A DNA stretch of 64,000 nt from Comamonas terrae (GCF_001544075.1 NZ_BCNT01000018.1:1-64000); one strand, 5' to 3'; positions 17,678 through 26,910 are shown, counted from the stretch's first letter. Program-made: numbers and translations. The notes: generated by a model not told the origin, from the sequence alone.

Positions 17678-19138
17678 TTGAACACAGGCCTCGGACGCTT
17701 ATCCAGGAAGAATGGCCGGCAAGCCATTGCGGCGGCTTGCCTGCTGCTGGGCGCAGGCGCGGCGCAGGCGGGCGAAATCGACGGTGCCGCGCTGTCGGTG
17801 GCCTGGGGCGTGCCGTTCGTCGGCATGCTGCTGTCGATTGCCCTGATGCCTCTGCTGCTGCCCAGGTTCTGGCACCACCACTTCGGCAAGGTCACGGCGG
17901 GGTGGGCGCTGGCATTTCTGCTGCCGTTCACGCTGGCGTTCGGCGCCGGTGCCGCCGCGCACCATTTCGTGCATGCGCTGCTGGCCGAGTACCTGCCTTT
18001 CGTGATCCTGCTCACCGCGCTGTACACCGTGGCCGGCGGCATCTACATCCGCGGCAATCTCGTGGGTTCGCCGGGTCTGAACACCGCCATCCTGGCCATG
18101 GGCGCCGTGCTGGCCAGCTTCATGGGCACCACGGGCGCTTCCATGCTGCTGATCCGGCCGCTGCTGCGCGCCAACGACAACCGGCGCCATCAGGCCCACG
18201 TGGTGGTGTTCTTCATCTTCATCGTCTCCAATGCGGGCGGGGCGCTGACACCGCTGGGCGATCCGCCGCTGTTCCTGGGCTTTCTGAAGGGCGTGGACTT
18301 CTTCTGGACCGTGCGCCATGTCTGGGGACCGATGCTGTTTCTCACGCTGGCGCTGCTGGCCGTGTTCTATGCCATCGACAGGCGGCTGATGAGAGAAAGG
18401 GGCGAGACCGACTTGCCCGATCCCACGCCCAGCCTGGATGCCTCGGGGGCTCCCAGCCGCCTGGGCTTTGAAGGCGGCGTGAACTTCGCGCTGCTGCTGG
18501 CCGTGGTGGCCCTGGTGCTGTTCAGCGGCGTCTGGCGCACGCCTGCGGGCCTGGAGGTCGCCGGCATCCGTGTGGGCCTGCCCGGCCTGGTGCGCGATGC
18601 GGGTCTGATCGCCGTGGCGCTGCTGTCGCTCTGGCTCACGCCGCGGCGCGTGCACGCTGCCAACGAATTCGGCTGGGGGCCCATGCAGGAAGTGGCCAAG
18701 CTGTTCGCCGGCATCTTCCTGACCATTATTCCCGTGATCGCCATGCTCAAGGCCGGTGTCGACGGTCCGTTCGGCGCCATCGTGCGCGCCGTCACGCGCG
18801 CCGACGGTACGCCCGATCCGGCCATGTACTTCTGGGCCACCGGCGCGCTGTCGTCCTTTCTCGACAATGCGCCCACCTATCTGGTGTTCTTCAATACCGC
18901 GGGCGGCGACCCGGCCCATCTGATGACCGACATGGCACTGACGCTGACGGCGATTTCAGCCGGTGCCGTCTTCATGGGCGCCAACACCTATATCGGCAAT
19001 GCGCCCAACCTCATGGTCAAGGCCATCGCGGAAGACCGCGGCGTGAAGATGCCGGGCTTTTTCGGCTACATGGCCTGGTCTTTCTGCGTGCTGCTGCCGC
19101 TGCTGGTGCTGATCACGCTGTTCTGGTTCTGGAAATGA
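17678..19138 (+). CDS. Sodium:proton antiporter-like permease (NhaD / ion transporter superfamily)
   Basis: 486 aa with a TTG start at 17678 preceded by AGGGGAG (17663-17669). A cleavable N-terminal signal-like segment (LLLGAGAAQA) is followed by about 12 hydrophobic segments. Motifs MGTTGASMLLIRPLLRAN, ALTPLGDPPLFLGFL and SSFLDNAPTYLVFFN are those of the putative citrate/Na+-H+ antiporter group related to NhaD and ArsB. The transported ion cannot be fixed from sequence; Na+/H+ exchange at the inner membrane is most likely. Confidence 0.85.
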   Translation: MNTGLGRLSRKNGRQAIAAACLLLGAGAAQAGEIDGAALSVAWGVPFVGMLLSIALMPLLLPRFWHHHFGKVTAGWALAFLLPFTLAFGAGAAAHHFVHALLAEYLPFVILLTALYTVAGGIYIRGNLVGSPGLNTAILAMGAVLASFMGTTGASMLLIRPLLRANDNRRHQAHVVVFFIFIVSNAGGALTPLGDPPLFLGFLKGVDFFWTVRHVWGPMLFLTLALLAVFYAIDRRLMRERGETDLPDPTPSLDASGAPSRLGFEGGVNFALLLAVVALVLFSGVWRTPAGLEVAGIRVGLPGLVRDAGLIAVALLSLWLTPRRVHAANEFGWGPMQEVAKLFAGIFLTIIPVIAMLKAGVDGPFGAIVRAVTRADGTPDPAMYFWATGALSSFLDNAPTYLVFFNTAGGDPAHLMTDMALTLTAISAGAVFMGANTYIGNAPNLMVKAIAEDRGVKMPGFFGYMAWSFCVLLPLLVLITLFWFWK

Positions 19139-19229
19139 GCAGTCGCCGGGCCGGCGTGCGCCTTTCCCTTGCAGGCAAGGGCGGCATGGTCGGCGCGGAC
19201 GGCGTGCCACACATCAAGGAGAAAACGAC

Positions 19230-20210
19230 ATGAATTGCAAGCCCCGCATCCTGATTGCCCGCGCCATTTCGCCCGAGGTGGTGCAGCGCCTGGAGCAGCA
19301 TTTCGAAGTGGAGTCCAACCAGGACGACGTGATCTGGAGCCCGCAGGAGCTGGTGCAGAAGCTGCAAGGCAAGGACGGTGTGCTGACCACGGGCTCGCAG
19401 ACCATCGATGCGGCGCTGCTGGCTGCCTGCCCGCAGCTCAAGATCGTGGCCAACATGGCCGTGGGCTACAACAACTTCGACGTGCCCGCGATGACGGCGG
19501 CCGGCGTGCAGGGCACGAACGCGCCCGATGTGCTGACCGAGACCACGGCCGACTTCGGCTTCGCGCTGCTCATGGCCACGGCGCGCCGCCTGACCGAAAG
19601 CGAGCACTATCTGCGCGCCGGCAAGTGGACTTCCTGGCGCTACGACCTGTTCGCGGGAGCGGAGGTGCACGGCAGCACGCTGGGCATCATCGGCATGGGC
19701 CGCATCGGCCAGGGCATTGCCAGGCGCGGTGCCCACGGCTTCGGCATGAAGGTGATCTATCACAACCGCTCGCGCCTGGCTCCCGAGCTGGAGGCCGAAT
19801 GCAAGGCCCGCTACGTGAGCAAGGCCGAACTGCTTGCCAGCGCCGACCATGTGGTGCTGGTGCTGCCCTTCACCCAGGAAAACCACCACACCATCGGCGC
19901 GGCGGAGCTGGCGCAGATGAAGCCCACGGCCACGCTGATCAACATTGCGCGCGGCGGCATCGTGGACGATGCGGCCCTGGCCAGGGCGCTGCGCGACAAG
20001 CGCATTGCCGCCGCCGGCCTGGACGTGTTCGAGGGCGAGCCGGCCGTGCATCCGGACCTGCTGACCGTGCCCAATGTGGTTCTCACGCCGCATATTGCCA
20101 GTGCCACCATGGGCACGCGCCTGGCCATGGCCGATCTGGCGGCCAGCAACCTGATCGCCTTTTTCGAGGGGCGCGAGGTGTTGACGCCGGTCAACAAGCC
20201 GGCCCGGTGA
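19230..20210 (+). CDS. D-2-hydroxyacid dehydrogenase (glyoxylate/hydroxypyruvate reductase-like)
   Basis: 326 aa. Rossmann motif GIIGMGRIGQGIARR at about residues 152-166, catalytic Arg in NIARGGIVDD, Glu in LDVFEGEP and His in LTPHIASAT are all intact. The closest group is GhrB/GRHPR, which reduces glyoxylate, hydroxypyruvate or 2-ketogluconate with NAD(P)H. An AAGGAGAAAACGAC ribosome site is present. It stands alone between the permease and a tautomerase gene. Confidence 0.92.
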   Translation: MNCKPRILIARAISPEVVQRLEQHFEVESNQDDVIWSPQELVQKLQGKDGVLTTGSQTIDAALLAACPQLKIVANMAVGYNNFDVPAMTAAGVQGTNAPDVLTETTADFGFALLMATARRLTESEHYLRAGKWTSWRYDLFAGAEVHGSTLGIIGMGRIGQGIARRGAHGFGMKVIYHNRSRLAPELEAECKARYVSKAELLASADHVVLVLPFTQENHHTIGAAELAQMKPTATLINIARGGIVDDAALARALRDKRIAAAGLDVFEGEPAVHPDLLTVPNVVLTPHIASATMGTRLAMADLAASNLIAFFEGREVLTPVNKPAR

Positions 20211-20411
20211 ACGGGGGGCAGTGAAGCGGCAGGTATCCGGGCGGCAGGCGGGGTGGATTAGTAGGGCCCATGTCACATCAGTTTCAAGGCGATTTGGGGT
20301 GGCTGGCAGGTGCCGGAACCGGTGCCTGGCTTTGATAATCCGCTGCCTCCTATCGCAGGACCTGTTGCAAGGCCAGCGGTATGGCCTTTCTTCACTATCC
20401 CGGGTCACCCC

Positions 20412-20819
20412 ATGCCATTCATCCGCACCAGCGTCCACAAGGACACCCCCGCCGCCCAGCGCCAGGCCATCGTCAACGGCATCCACCAGGCCCTGATCGA
20501 CGGCATCGGCATGCCTGCCGACGAGCTGTTCAACATGGTCAGCGACTATGACGAGCAGCAGTTCTTCTTCAGCCGCACTTTCAACGGCTACCAGCGTTCG
20601 GACCGCGTGGTCGTGGTGGAGATCACCATGCGCCGCGGCCGCAGCGACGCGATGAAGCGCGCCCTCTATGCCAATATCGCCGCCAACCTGGAGAAGGATG
20701 CCGGCGTGGCGCCGAACGATGTTTTCATCTTCACGCACGAAAACGACTACTCCGACTGGTCGGTGGGCGGCGGCAAGTTCGCCATGGCCATTGCCCAGCA
20801 GGTCGGCCCCGACGCCTGA
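20412..20819 (+). CDS. Tautomerase-superfamily protein, malonate-semialdehyde-decarboxylase-like
   Basis: 135 aa starting MPFIRTSV, which leaves Pro1 as the catalytic base once Met is removed. The start at 20412 is fixed by this requirement; the upstream in-frame extension is spurious. MRRGRSDAMK and ENDYSDWSVGGGK match, from my recollection of the family, the Arg73/Arg75 and DWSFGRG segments of malonate semialdehyde decarboxylase, so this is an MSAD-like member rather than a 62-residue 4-oxalocrotonate tautomerase. The true substrate is unknown. A strong hairpin follows. Confidence 0.88.
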   Translation: MPFIRTSVHKDTPAAQRQAIVNGIHQALIDGIGMPADELFNMVSDYDEQQFFFSRTFNGYQRSDRVVVVEITMRRGRSDAMKRALYANIAANLEKDAGVAPNDVFIFTHENDYSDWSVGGGKFAMAIAQQVGPDA

Positions 20820-20824
20820 CCGGT

Positions 20825-20851
20825 GCCCGGATGCCCGCGGGGCATCCGGGC
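20825..20851 (+). terminator. Strong hairpin after the tautomerase gene
   Basis: GCCCGGATGCCC (20825-20836) and GGGCATCCGGGC (20840-20851) form a perfect 12-bp stem with a 3-nt loop. There is no T-run, so it may be a transcript-end stabiliser rather than a canonical terminator. Confidence 0.6.
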
Positions 20852-20976
20852 GCTGCCGAATTTCTGCCGTATCCCGCCAGATCCACCTATCTGGCGAACA
20901 GCGCCTTCTCCATTGCTGGGGGATGGCGTGGCACGGCTGCGCTTCCGAGCGCCCGCTATCTGATAGATTTCGTTGA

Positions 20977-20994
20977 CGAGCAAGCGCTTGCTCG
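20977..20994. promoter_or_regulatory. Orphan 18-bp perfect palindrome (TetR-type operator)
   Basis: CGAGCAAGCGCTTGCTCG is perfectly palindromic over 18 bp, in the 309-bp gap between the tautomerase and rmuC. It looks like operators of TetR-family repressors. No TetR gene lies in the window. The rest of the gap shows only the hairpin at 20825 and a dispersed repeat. Confidence 0.5.
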
Positions 20995-21066
20995 ACACTG
21001 CCGGACGCGAAATGGCATGCCCATGCCTTGTGATCCTGCAGAAAATGCTTCCAGTGCTTGAGGGTC

Positions 21067-21097
21067 AAGCGCCGGAAGCTATTGAAATAATAGCTTT
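21067..21097 (+). repeat. Dispersed AGCTGC-type repeat (degenerate copy)
   Basis: AAGCGCCGGAAGCTATTG followed by AATAATAGCTT resembles the right arm of the small intergenic repeat family, just upstream of rmuC. Confidence 0.35.
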
Positions 21098-21128
21098 GCA
21101 GTGTTCCTGCAGGCAATGAAAGAAGCGG

Positions 21129-22781
21129 TTGCATACGGTGACTTCGTGGTGGGTATGGTTGCTCGTGGCGGTAGGCTTGGGCCTGCAGCTGGTCTTGCTC
21201 TGGTGGCTGGCGGCGCTCAGGCGCGCCGCGCAGGCCGCAACCGGACCCGAAGCCCTGCGGCTGCAGGCCCAGGTGCTGCAGGGGTTGCAGGCCGTGGATC
21301 TGCGCCTGCAGCAGCTGGAACGCGGCAGCCAGGCCACGCAGATGGCCGTGGCCAAGAGCGATGGCGCGCTGGACCGCGTGACCCAGCACCTGCAGACGCA
21401 TCTGGTCCAGGCCCAGCAGGATGCCCAGGCGGCGCGGCGCGAGCAGGGCATGGCGCTGGCGGGTTTTCGCGAAGAGGTCACGCAGCTGGCCGCGCGCCTG
21501 TCGGCCGACAGCCTGCAGGCGCGCAACAGCCTCGCGCAAAGCAGCGCCGAGCAGAACAGCCACGTCCAGCAGCGCTTCGAGGCCCTGGCCGAGACCACGC
21601 GCGGCATTCTGGACTCGCTCAAGGGCGACATCCAGCAGCAGCTCACGCACATGAGCACCCAGATGGGAGCGGCGCTCAAGGACCAGCTCACCGGCAATGG
21701 CGAGCAGCTGCGCCATCAGTTCGCCGTGCTGCAGGACGCGGTGGGCATGCAGCTGGCAGGGCTGGCGCAGGGCCAGCAGACCACGGCCGAGCAGCTGCGC
21801 GGCACGCTCAACGAGCGCCTGGCGGCCATCCAGAACGACAACGCCGCCAAGCTGGACGAGATGCGCCGCACCGTGGACGAGAAGCTGCATGCGACGCTGG
21901 AGCAGCGGCTGGGCGAATCGTTCAAGCTGGTCAGCGACCGGCTGGAGCAGGTGCACAAGGGGCTGGGCGAAATGCAGAGCCTGGCCGGCAGCGTGGGCGA
22001 CCTCAAGCGCGTGATGACCAATGTGAAGTCGCGCGGCACCTGGGGCGAGCTGCAGCTGGGTGCCATCATCGACAACGTGCTCACGCCCGAGCAGTACGCG
22101 AAGAACGTGAAGACCGTGCCGGGCAGCGACGAGCTGGTGGAGTTCGCCATCCGCCTGCCCGGGCGCCAGGACGAGCAGCCGGTGTGGCTGCCCATCGACG
22201 CCAAGTACCCGGTCGAGCACTACCAGCGACTGCAGGATGCGCTCGACAGCGCGGACCGCATGGCCATCGCCGCGGCCGGCAATGCGTTCGAGAGCTCCAT
22301 CCGCGCCGAGGCGAAGAAGATCTCCGGCAAATACATCGCGCCGCCGCATACCACGGACTTTGCCGTGATGTATCTGCCCACCGAGGGCCTGTTCGCCGAG
22401 GTGCTGCGCCGTCCGGGCCTGGTGGAGACGCTGCAGAACGAGAACCGCATCGTGGTGACGGGGCCGGCCAACCTGGCGGCCATGCTCAGCAGCCTGCAGA
22501 TGGGCTTCAAGACGCTGGCGATCGAAAAGCGCTCGTCCGAAGTCTGGGGCGTGCTGGGCCAGGTCAAGACCGAGTTCGCCAAGTTCGGCGAGGTGGTGGA
22601 GGCCACGCGCAAGTCCATCGATGCGGCCGCGCGCAAGTTCGACCAGGTGGGCGTGCGCACGCGCGCCATCCAGCGCCATCTGCGCAACGTTCAGGCGCTG
22701 CCCGAGCCGGGCAGCGCCGAGGCCGCAGCCGGTCTGCCGCTGTTTCCCGCCGTGCCGGACGCGGGGGATGACGAGGAATGA
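21129..22781 (+). CDS. rmuC: RmuC family DNA recombination protein
   Basis: 550 aa with a TTG start; a GTG at 21138 is an alternative. One N-terminal membrane helix (VWLLVAVGLGLQLVLLWWLAAL) is followed by about 200 residues of Gln/Ala/Arg-rich coiled coil and then the RmuC domain (residues about 260-500: VKSRGTWGELQLGAIIDNVLTPEQY, WLPIDAKYPVEHY, YLPTEGLFAEVL). The family is a membrane-anchored nuclease-fold protein that limits inversions at short repeats. The stop overlaps the start of the MFS gene (ATGA), so the two are co-translated. Confidence 0.93.
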   Translation: MHTVTSWWVWLLVAVGLGLQLVLLWWLAALRRAAQAATGPEALRLQAQVLQGLQAVDLRLQQLERGSQATQMAVAKSDGALDRVTQHLQTHLVQAQQDAQAARREQGMALAGFREEVTQLAARLSADSLQARNSLAQSSAEQNSHVQQRFEALAETTRGILDSLKGDIQQQLTHMSTQMGAALKDQLTGNGEQLRHQFAVLQDAVGMQLAGLAQGQQTTAEQLRGTLNERLAAIQNDNAAKLDEMRRTVDEKLHATLEQRLGESFKLVSDRLEQVHKGLGEMQSLAGSVGDLKRVMTNVKSRGTWGELQLGAIIDNVLTPEQYAKNVKTVPGSDELVEFAIRLPGRQDEQPVWLPIDAKYPVEHYQRLQDALDSADRMAIAAAGNAFESSIRAEAKKISGKYIAPPHTTDFAVMYLPTEGLFAEVLRRPGLVETLQNENRIVVTGPANLAAMLSSLQMGFKTLAIEKRSSEVWGVLGQVKTEFAKFGEVVEATRKSIDAAARKFDQVGVRTRAIQRHLRNVQALPEPGSAEAAAGLPLFPAVPDAGDDEE

Positions 22782-23986
22782 ATGCCACGCTGCTGCGCCT
22801 GATCCTCGCGCAAATCTCCATCCATGCCTGCATGACGGGCATGCGCATGGCCACGCCGCTGCTGGCGCTGAAAGAAGGCTTCAGCGCTGCGGCAGTGGGC
22901 ATGCTGCTGGCGCTGTTCGCGCTCACGCAGGTCTTCCTGTCCCTGCCTGCGGGCCGCTATGCGGACCGCAACGGCCTCAGGAAGCCGCTGCTGCTCAGCG
23001 TGACGGCGGCCTGCCTGGGCGCGGGGCTGTCCGTGATGTTCCCGACCTATCCGGTGCTGTGCGCGGGGGCCCTGCTCACGGGCGGCGCGGCAGGCACGGC
23101 CCTCATCGCGCTGCAGCGCCATGTGGGGCGCTCGGCCCATTCCAAGGAAGAGCTGCGCAAGGTCTTCAGCTGGCTGGCCATAGGCCCGGCCGTTTCCAAC
23201 TTCCTGGGACCGTTCTTTGCCGGCCTGCTGATCGACTATGCGGGCGGCGAGGAAGCCAGCCTCACGGGTTTCCGCTGCGCTTTTCTGCTGCTGGCCCTGC
23301 TGCCTTTGGCCGCCTGGTGGTGGGTGCGCACGGTGGCCGAGCTGCCGCCGCCCGAGGCCCCTGCCAGCGGCAAGCAGGCCACGGCCTGGGACCTGTTGCA
23401 GAACCAGGGCTTCCGGCGCCTGCTGCTGCTGAACTGGGCGCTGTCCTCATGCTGGGACGTGCATACCTTCGTGGTGCCCATCCTGGGCCATGAACGCGGC
23501 CTGCCGGCCTCGGTGATCGGCACCATCCTCGGCGCCTTCGCGATTGCGGCAGCCCTGATCCGCCTGCTGATGCCCCTCCTCACGCGGCACATGAGCGAAT
23601 GGGCGGTGGTCATGGGCGCCATGGTGGCGGCCTGCGCGCTGTTCATCGCCTACCCGTTCATGCCCGGTGCATGGAGCATGGGCGCCTGCTCGGTGCTGCT
23701 GGGGCTGGTGCTGGGATCGGTGCAGCCCATGGTGATGAGCATGATCCACCAGATCACGCCGCCCGCGCGCCACGGCGAGGCACTGGGCCTGCGCATGATG
23801 GCCATCAACGGCTCCAGCGTGGTCATGCCCGTGCTGTTCGGCTCCATCGGCGCGGTGGTCGGCGTGTCTGCGCTGTTCTGGGCCGTGGGCACCATGGTGG
23901 GTGTCTCGTCGCGCCTGCCCTGGCTCATAGGCCATGAGGACATGCCCAGCGAGGCGGAATGGCTGGAGCACGAAGCCGGGCATTGA
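22778..23986 (+). CDS. MFS transporter
   Basis: 402 aa with about 12 hydrophobic segments. The loop 2-3 motif is GRYADRNGLRKP, matching the major facilitator pattern GxxaDrxGrrp. It has no substrate-specific signature that I recognise; drug or metabolite efflux is typical of this size class. The ATG overlaps the rmuC stop by 4 bp, suggesting co-expression, although no functional link is known. Confidence 0.9.
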   Translation: MNATLLRLILAQISIHACMTGMRMATPLLALKEGFSAAAVGMLLALFALTQVFLSLPAGRYADRNGLRKPLLLSVTAACLGAGLSVMFPTYPVLCAGALLTGGAAGTALIALQRHVGRSAHSKEELRKVFSWLAIGPAVSNFLGPFFAGLLIDYAGGEEASLTGFRCAFLLLALLPLAAWWWVRTVAELPPPEAPASGKQATAWDLLQNQGFRRLLLLNWALSSCWDVHTFVVPILGHERGLPASVIGTILGAFAIAAALIRLLMPLLTRHMSEWAVVMGAMVAACALFIAYPFMPGAWSMGACSVLLGLVLGSVQPMVMSMIHQITPPARHGEALGLRMMAINGSSVVMPVLFGSIGAVVGVSALFWAVGTMVGVSSRLPWLIGHEDMPSEAEWLEHEAGH

Positions 23987-24099
23987 AGCTCCGGAACCGG
24001 CGCGGCCCGGTACGGCACACGTAACAAGAACCTGTGCCGGCCGGGCTCCCGCGCCCTGAGAAGCATGCCCCGGGAAGCCCCGTAGCGCGGCTCGGGAGG

Positions 24100-24984
24100 T
24101 CAGCGAACCACGGGGTCCCAGCCGCGGTTGTAGTACTGCTGGATCAGTGCCCAGGCCTCGGCCGGCTCGTCGGTATAGCGGAACAGGTTTAGGTCCTGGG
24201 CCGAGATCGTGCCTTCCTCGATCAGCAGGTCCAGGTTGAGCAGGCGTTTCCAGAATTCGCGGCCGAACAGGATGACGGGCACGGGCTTGGACTTGCGCGT
24301 CTGCACCAGGGTCAGCACTTCGAACAGCTCGTCCATGGTGCCGAAGCCGCCAGGGAAGGCCACCAGTGCCTTGGCGCGCATCATGAAATGCATCTTGCGC
24401 AGCGCGAAGTAGTGGAACTTGAAGCTCAGGTCCGACGTGATGTAGGGGTTGCCGTGCTGCTCGTGCGGCAGGCCGATGTTCAGGCCGATATTGGGTGCGC
24501 CTGCATCGTGCGCACCGCGGTTGGCCGCTTCCATGATGCCGGGGCCGCCGCCCGTGCAGATGTAAAAGCGTTCGGTGGGCGCCTGCTTCATGCCCTCGGT
24601 GGCCACGATGCGCGCAAAGCTGCGAGCAGCCTCGTAGCGCTGGGCATTGCGCACGGCGCGCTCGGCCAGGGCCATGCGCTGGCTGTCGCCGCTGGCGCGG
24701 GCTTCGGCCAGCTGCTGCTGGGCCTGCTCGGCATCGACAAAGCGTGCGCTGCCGTAGACCACGATGGTGTGCTCGATGCCGCGTTCGATCTGGGCCAGGT
24801 CGGGCTTGAGCAGCTCCAGCTGCATGCGAATGCCGCGGGTCTCGCGGCGGAACATGAACTCGGGATCGGCGAATGCCAGGCGATTGGAATGAGGTTCCAG
24901 GGGCTGGCCGTTGTGGGCCTGGTCGTGCAACTGCGCCCAGGCATTGGCCAGATCGGTATCAGACAGGGGAGAAGAGATTTGCAT
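24100..24984 (-). CDS. LOG-family protein (cytokinin riboside monophosphate phosphoribohydrolase-like)
   Basis: 294 aa from the ATG at 24984 (GAGGG upstream). The two LOG signatures GGGPGIMEA and PGGFGTMDE are intact; they form the nucleotide-binding and catalytic site that cleaves N6-modified AMP to a free base and ribose phosphate. The N-terminal roughly 90 residues are extra compared with 190-aa LOG enzymes, as in the larger proteobacterial group often mis-annotated as Rossmann-fold nucleotide-binding or lysine decarboxylase. No decarboxylase activity should be assumed. Confidence 0.9.
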   Translation of the reverse strand: MQISSPLSDTDLANAWAQLHDQAHNGQPLEPHSNRLAFADPEFMFRRETRGIRMQLELLKPDLAQIERGIEHTIVVYGSARFVDAEQAQQQLAEARASGDSQRMALAERAVRNAQRYEAARSFARIVATEGMKQAPTERFYICTGGGPGIMEAANRGAHDAGAPNIGLNIGLPHEQHGNPYITSDLSFKFHYFALRKMHFMMRAKALVAFPGGFGTMDELFEVLTLVQTRKSKPVPVILFGREFWKRLLNLDLLIEEGTISAQDLNLFRYTDEPAEAWALIQQYYNRGWDPVVR

Positions 24985-25083
24985 GGACCCTCGGTACGAA
25001 AAACTGGGTGGCATGGAGCTGCGCCTGCAGCTCCGGATTGAAGTTTGGTAGCACGGGCCGCCCGTCCACCCATGGCTTCAATC

Positions 25084-25108
25084 TCATATGTATTTGCATT
25101 GCATATGA
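25084..25108. promoter_or_regulatory. Inverted repeat in the LOG/crcB gap
   Basis: TCATATG (25084-25090) and CATATGA (25102-25108) are perfect 7-bp arms 11 bp apart, about 100 bp upstream of the LOG gene. It may be an operator. The remaining gap 24985-25230 shows nothing else. Confidence 0.3.
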
Positions 25109-25230
25109 TGCTTGCACTATACGCTCACAAACTCATAGCTCGCGGGACCAGGGGGCGTCGGAACCCACAAATTCCCGGGATGGTTGCCGTCAGGCGATAT
25201 TACTGCTATGTGAGCGCATGCTTTGGTTGC

Positions 25231-25608
25231 TTATCTTGCACCCCAATGGTTCCAGCTCTGCATGCCGGCAAAGGTCATGGCCAGCGAGCCGAAAAGGTGC
25301 AGGCCGGACCAGCCCAGTGCCGTGGCCAGCCGCTGCTGCTGCAAAAGAGCAATGACTTCCGCGGAAAAGCTGGAAAAGGTGGTCAGCGCGCCCAGAAAGC
25401 CGGTGATGACGGCCAGCTTCCAGGCGGGATCGAGCTCGGGCATCGCCTGGAACAGGGCCACGAACAGGCCGATCAGGTAGCCGCCGATCAGGTTGGCGGC
25501 CAGGGTGCCCCAGGGCATGCTGGCGCCCGAGCTGAGCCACAGGCCCAGGCCCCAGCGCGACAGGGCGCCCACGCAGGCGCCTATGCAGATGGCAAGAATA
25601 TTGAGCAT
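25231..25608 (-). CDS. crcB: Fluoride ion channel CrcB/FluC
   Basis: 125 aa with four membrane helices, the canonical Fluc size. GACVGALSRW in helix 1, WGTLAANLIGGYLIG in helix 2 and TGFLGALTTFSSFSAE in helix 3, with its conserved Phe residues lining the pore, are diagnostic. It exports fluoride passively as a dual-topology dimer. It lies 80 bp after the last mrp gene on the same strand. I looked for a fluoride riboswitch upstream and did not find one. Confidence 0.95.
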   Translation of the reverse strand: MLNILAICIGACVGALSRWGLGLWLSSGASMPWGTLAANLIGGYLIGLFVALFQAMPELDPAWKLAVITGFLGALTTFSSFSAEVIALLQQQRLATALGWSGLHLFGSLAMTFAGMQSWNHWGAR

Positions 25609-25688
25609 GGCCGCAATCTAGCGCATGGCGGCAAAGCCTGCCGGCGGCTTGCGGCAAAGACTGGCGGTGCCCCATGCCATGCCGGGAT

Positions 25689-26138
25689 TCAGTTGCGCAG
25701 CTGCGCGGGCTCGGTGGCCGTTTCTTCGGAAGCCGTTTCGCCGCTTCGGGCCTCGTCTTCCTCCAGCGGTTCGTTGCGCACCAGATTGCTCAGCGTGGGC
25801 GGCACCGGGTCGCCGGTGCGGCGCGAGCGGAACAGGGCGGCACGCATCAGGAAGATGGTGGTGATGGGCACGGTCACGGCCACGAACACGGCGATGAGGA
25901 AGGCATGCATGGCAAAGCCCTGGCCGCTGACCGAGAAGTAGATCCAGGTTGCATGCATGATCAGCCAGCAGCCCATGGTGGCGACGATGGAGGGCGAGTG
26001 CACGCGCTCGAAATAGCTCTTGAGGCGCAGCAGGCCCAGCGAGCCCAGCAGCGCAATCAGGGCGCCGCCCAGCACCAGCGCGGCCACCAGGATCTGCGCC
26101 CACAGCGGCAGCTCGTTGGCAATGCTCTCGGTACTCAT
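25689..26138 (-). CDS. mrpG: Monovalent cation/H+ antiporter subunit G
   Basis: 149 aa. Three membrane helices; GSLGLLRLKSYFERVHSPSIVATMG is the MnhG/MrpG signature. The C-terminal tail is acidic and probably cytoplasmic. The ATG overlaps the stop of the upstream subunit F gene by 4 bp. It is the last subunit gene of the Mrp complex, which exchanges Na+ or K+ for protons using NuoL/NuoN-like subunits. Confidence 0.94.
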   Translation of the reverse strand: MSTESIANELPLWAQILVAALVLGGALIALLGSLGLLRLKSYFERVHSPSIVATMGCWLIMHATWIYFSVSGQGFAMHAFLIAVFVAVTVPITTIFLMRAALFRSRRTGDPVPPTLSNLVRNEPLEEDEARSGETASEETATEPAQLRN

Positions 26139-26413
26139 TCGATCACCTCGCCGCGCAGCAGGAACTTGGCCATGGCCGTGGAACCCACGCAGCCGAACAG
26201 GGCGATCAGCAGCGCGGCCTCGAAGTAGTTGGTGCTGTCGTAGGTGATGCCCATGACCAGCATGATGAGCATGCCGTTGAGGTACATGCAGTCCAGCGCC
26301 AGCACGCGGTCCTGCGCATGGGGGCCCTTGAGCAGGCGCATCACGGCGCAGCCCATGGCCGCGATCAGCATGAGCAAGGCCAGACCCAGCACCCAGTAAA
26401 ACCAAGGTCTCAT
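26135..26413 (-). CDS. mrpF: Monovalent cation/H+ antiporter subunit F
   Basis: 92 aa, three membrane helices, with KGPHAQDRVLALDCMYLN, the conserved GPxxxDRVLALD motif of MnhF/MrpF. Start and stop both overlap neighbouring subunit genes by ATGA. Confidence 0.94.
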   Translation of the reverse strand: MRPWFYWVLGLALLMLIAAMGCAVMRLLKGPHAQDRVLALDCMYLNGMLIMLVMGITYDSTNYFEAALLIALFGCVGSTAMAKFLLRGEVIE

Positions 26414-26910
26414 TCGAAAATCTCCATCAGCGGGCGCTCGTAGCATTGCTTGATATGGTCGACCACCTGCTGGACGTCGGCGACTTCCAGCGCATGGATC
26501 AGCAGCATGGAGCGGTCGCGCGAAATCTCGGCCCAGGCCGTGCCCGGGGTGATGCAGACGATCATGGCCAGCACGGCCAGACCGTTGGGGTCGCGCAGGT
26601 CCAGCGGAATATGCACGAAGCTGGCCGGATGGCGGCGCAGCCGCGGCAGGATCAGAAAGCGCATCACGTTGTAGTTGGACACCGAGGTGTCCCACACCAC
26701 GCGCAAGGCCAGCTTCAATGCCGTGAGCGGATGGCGCACGCGCACCGGCAGAGGGCGCAGGCCGCGCAGCAGCACCGGAATCAGAAGGCCCAGCACCAGG
26801 CCCAGTGCAATATGGCCGGCGCTGACCGTGCGGTTGAGCAGCAGCCACAGCAGCAGAAGTGCGATGGACAGCAGCGGGGCGGGAAACAGCCGTTGCAACA
26901 TGGTTTTCAT
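26410..26910 (-). CDS. mrpE: Monovalent cation/H+ antiporter subunit E
   Basis: 166 aa, two N-terminal membrane helices then a cytoplasmic domain with DLRDPNGLAVLAMIVCITPGTAW, the MnhE signature (ITxTPGTxxxE). It overlaps the subunit D stop and the subunit F start by ATGA. A second in-frame ATG ten bases downstream is less likely. Confidence 0.94.
   Translation of the reverse strand: MKTMLQRLFPAPLLSIALLLLWLLLNRTVSAGHIALGLVLGLLIPVLLRGLRPLPVRVRHPLTALKLALRVVWDTSVSNYNVMRFLILPRLRRHPASFVHIPLDLRDPNGLAVLAMIVCITPGTAWAEISRDRSMLLIHALEVADVQQVVDHIKQCYERPLMEIFE

Noticed and set aside
19113..22679. 1188-codon minus-strand open frame
   Set aside because: It spans three well-supported plus-strand genes (dehydrogenase, tautomerase, rmuC) and their gaps and has shadow-type composition.
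25609..25688. Fluoride riboswitch upstream of crcB
   Set aside because: Only 80 bp separate crcB from mrpG and I could not find the conserved pseudoknot core bases of the crcB motif.
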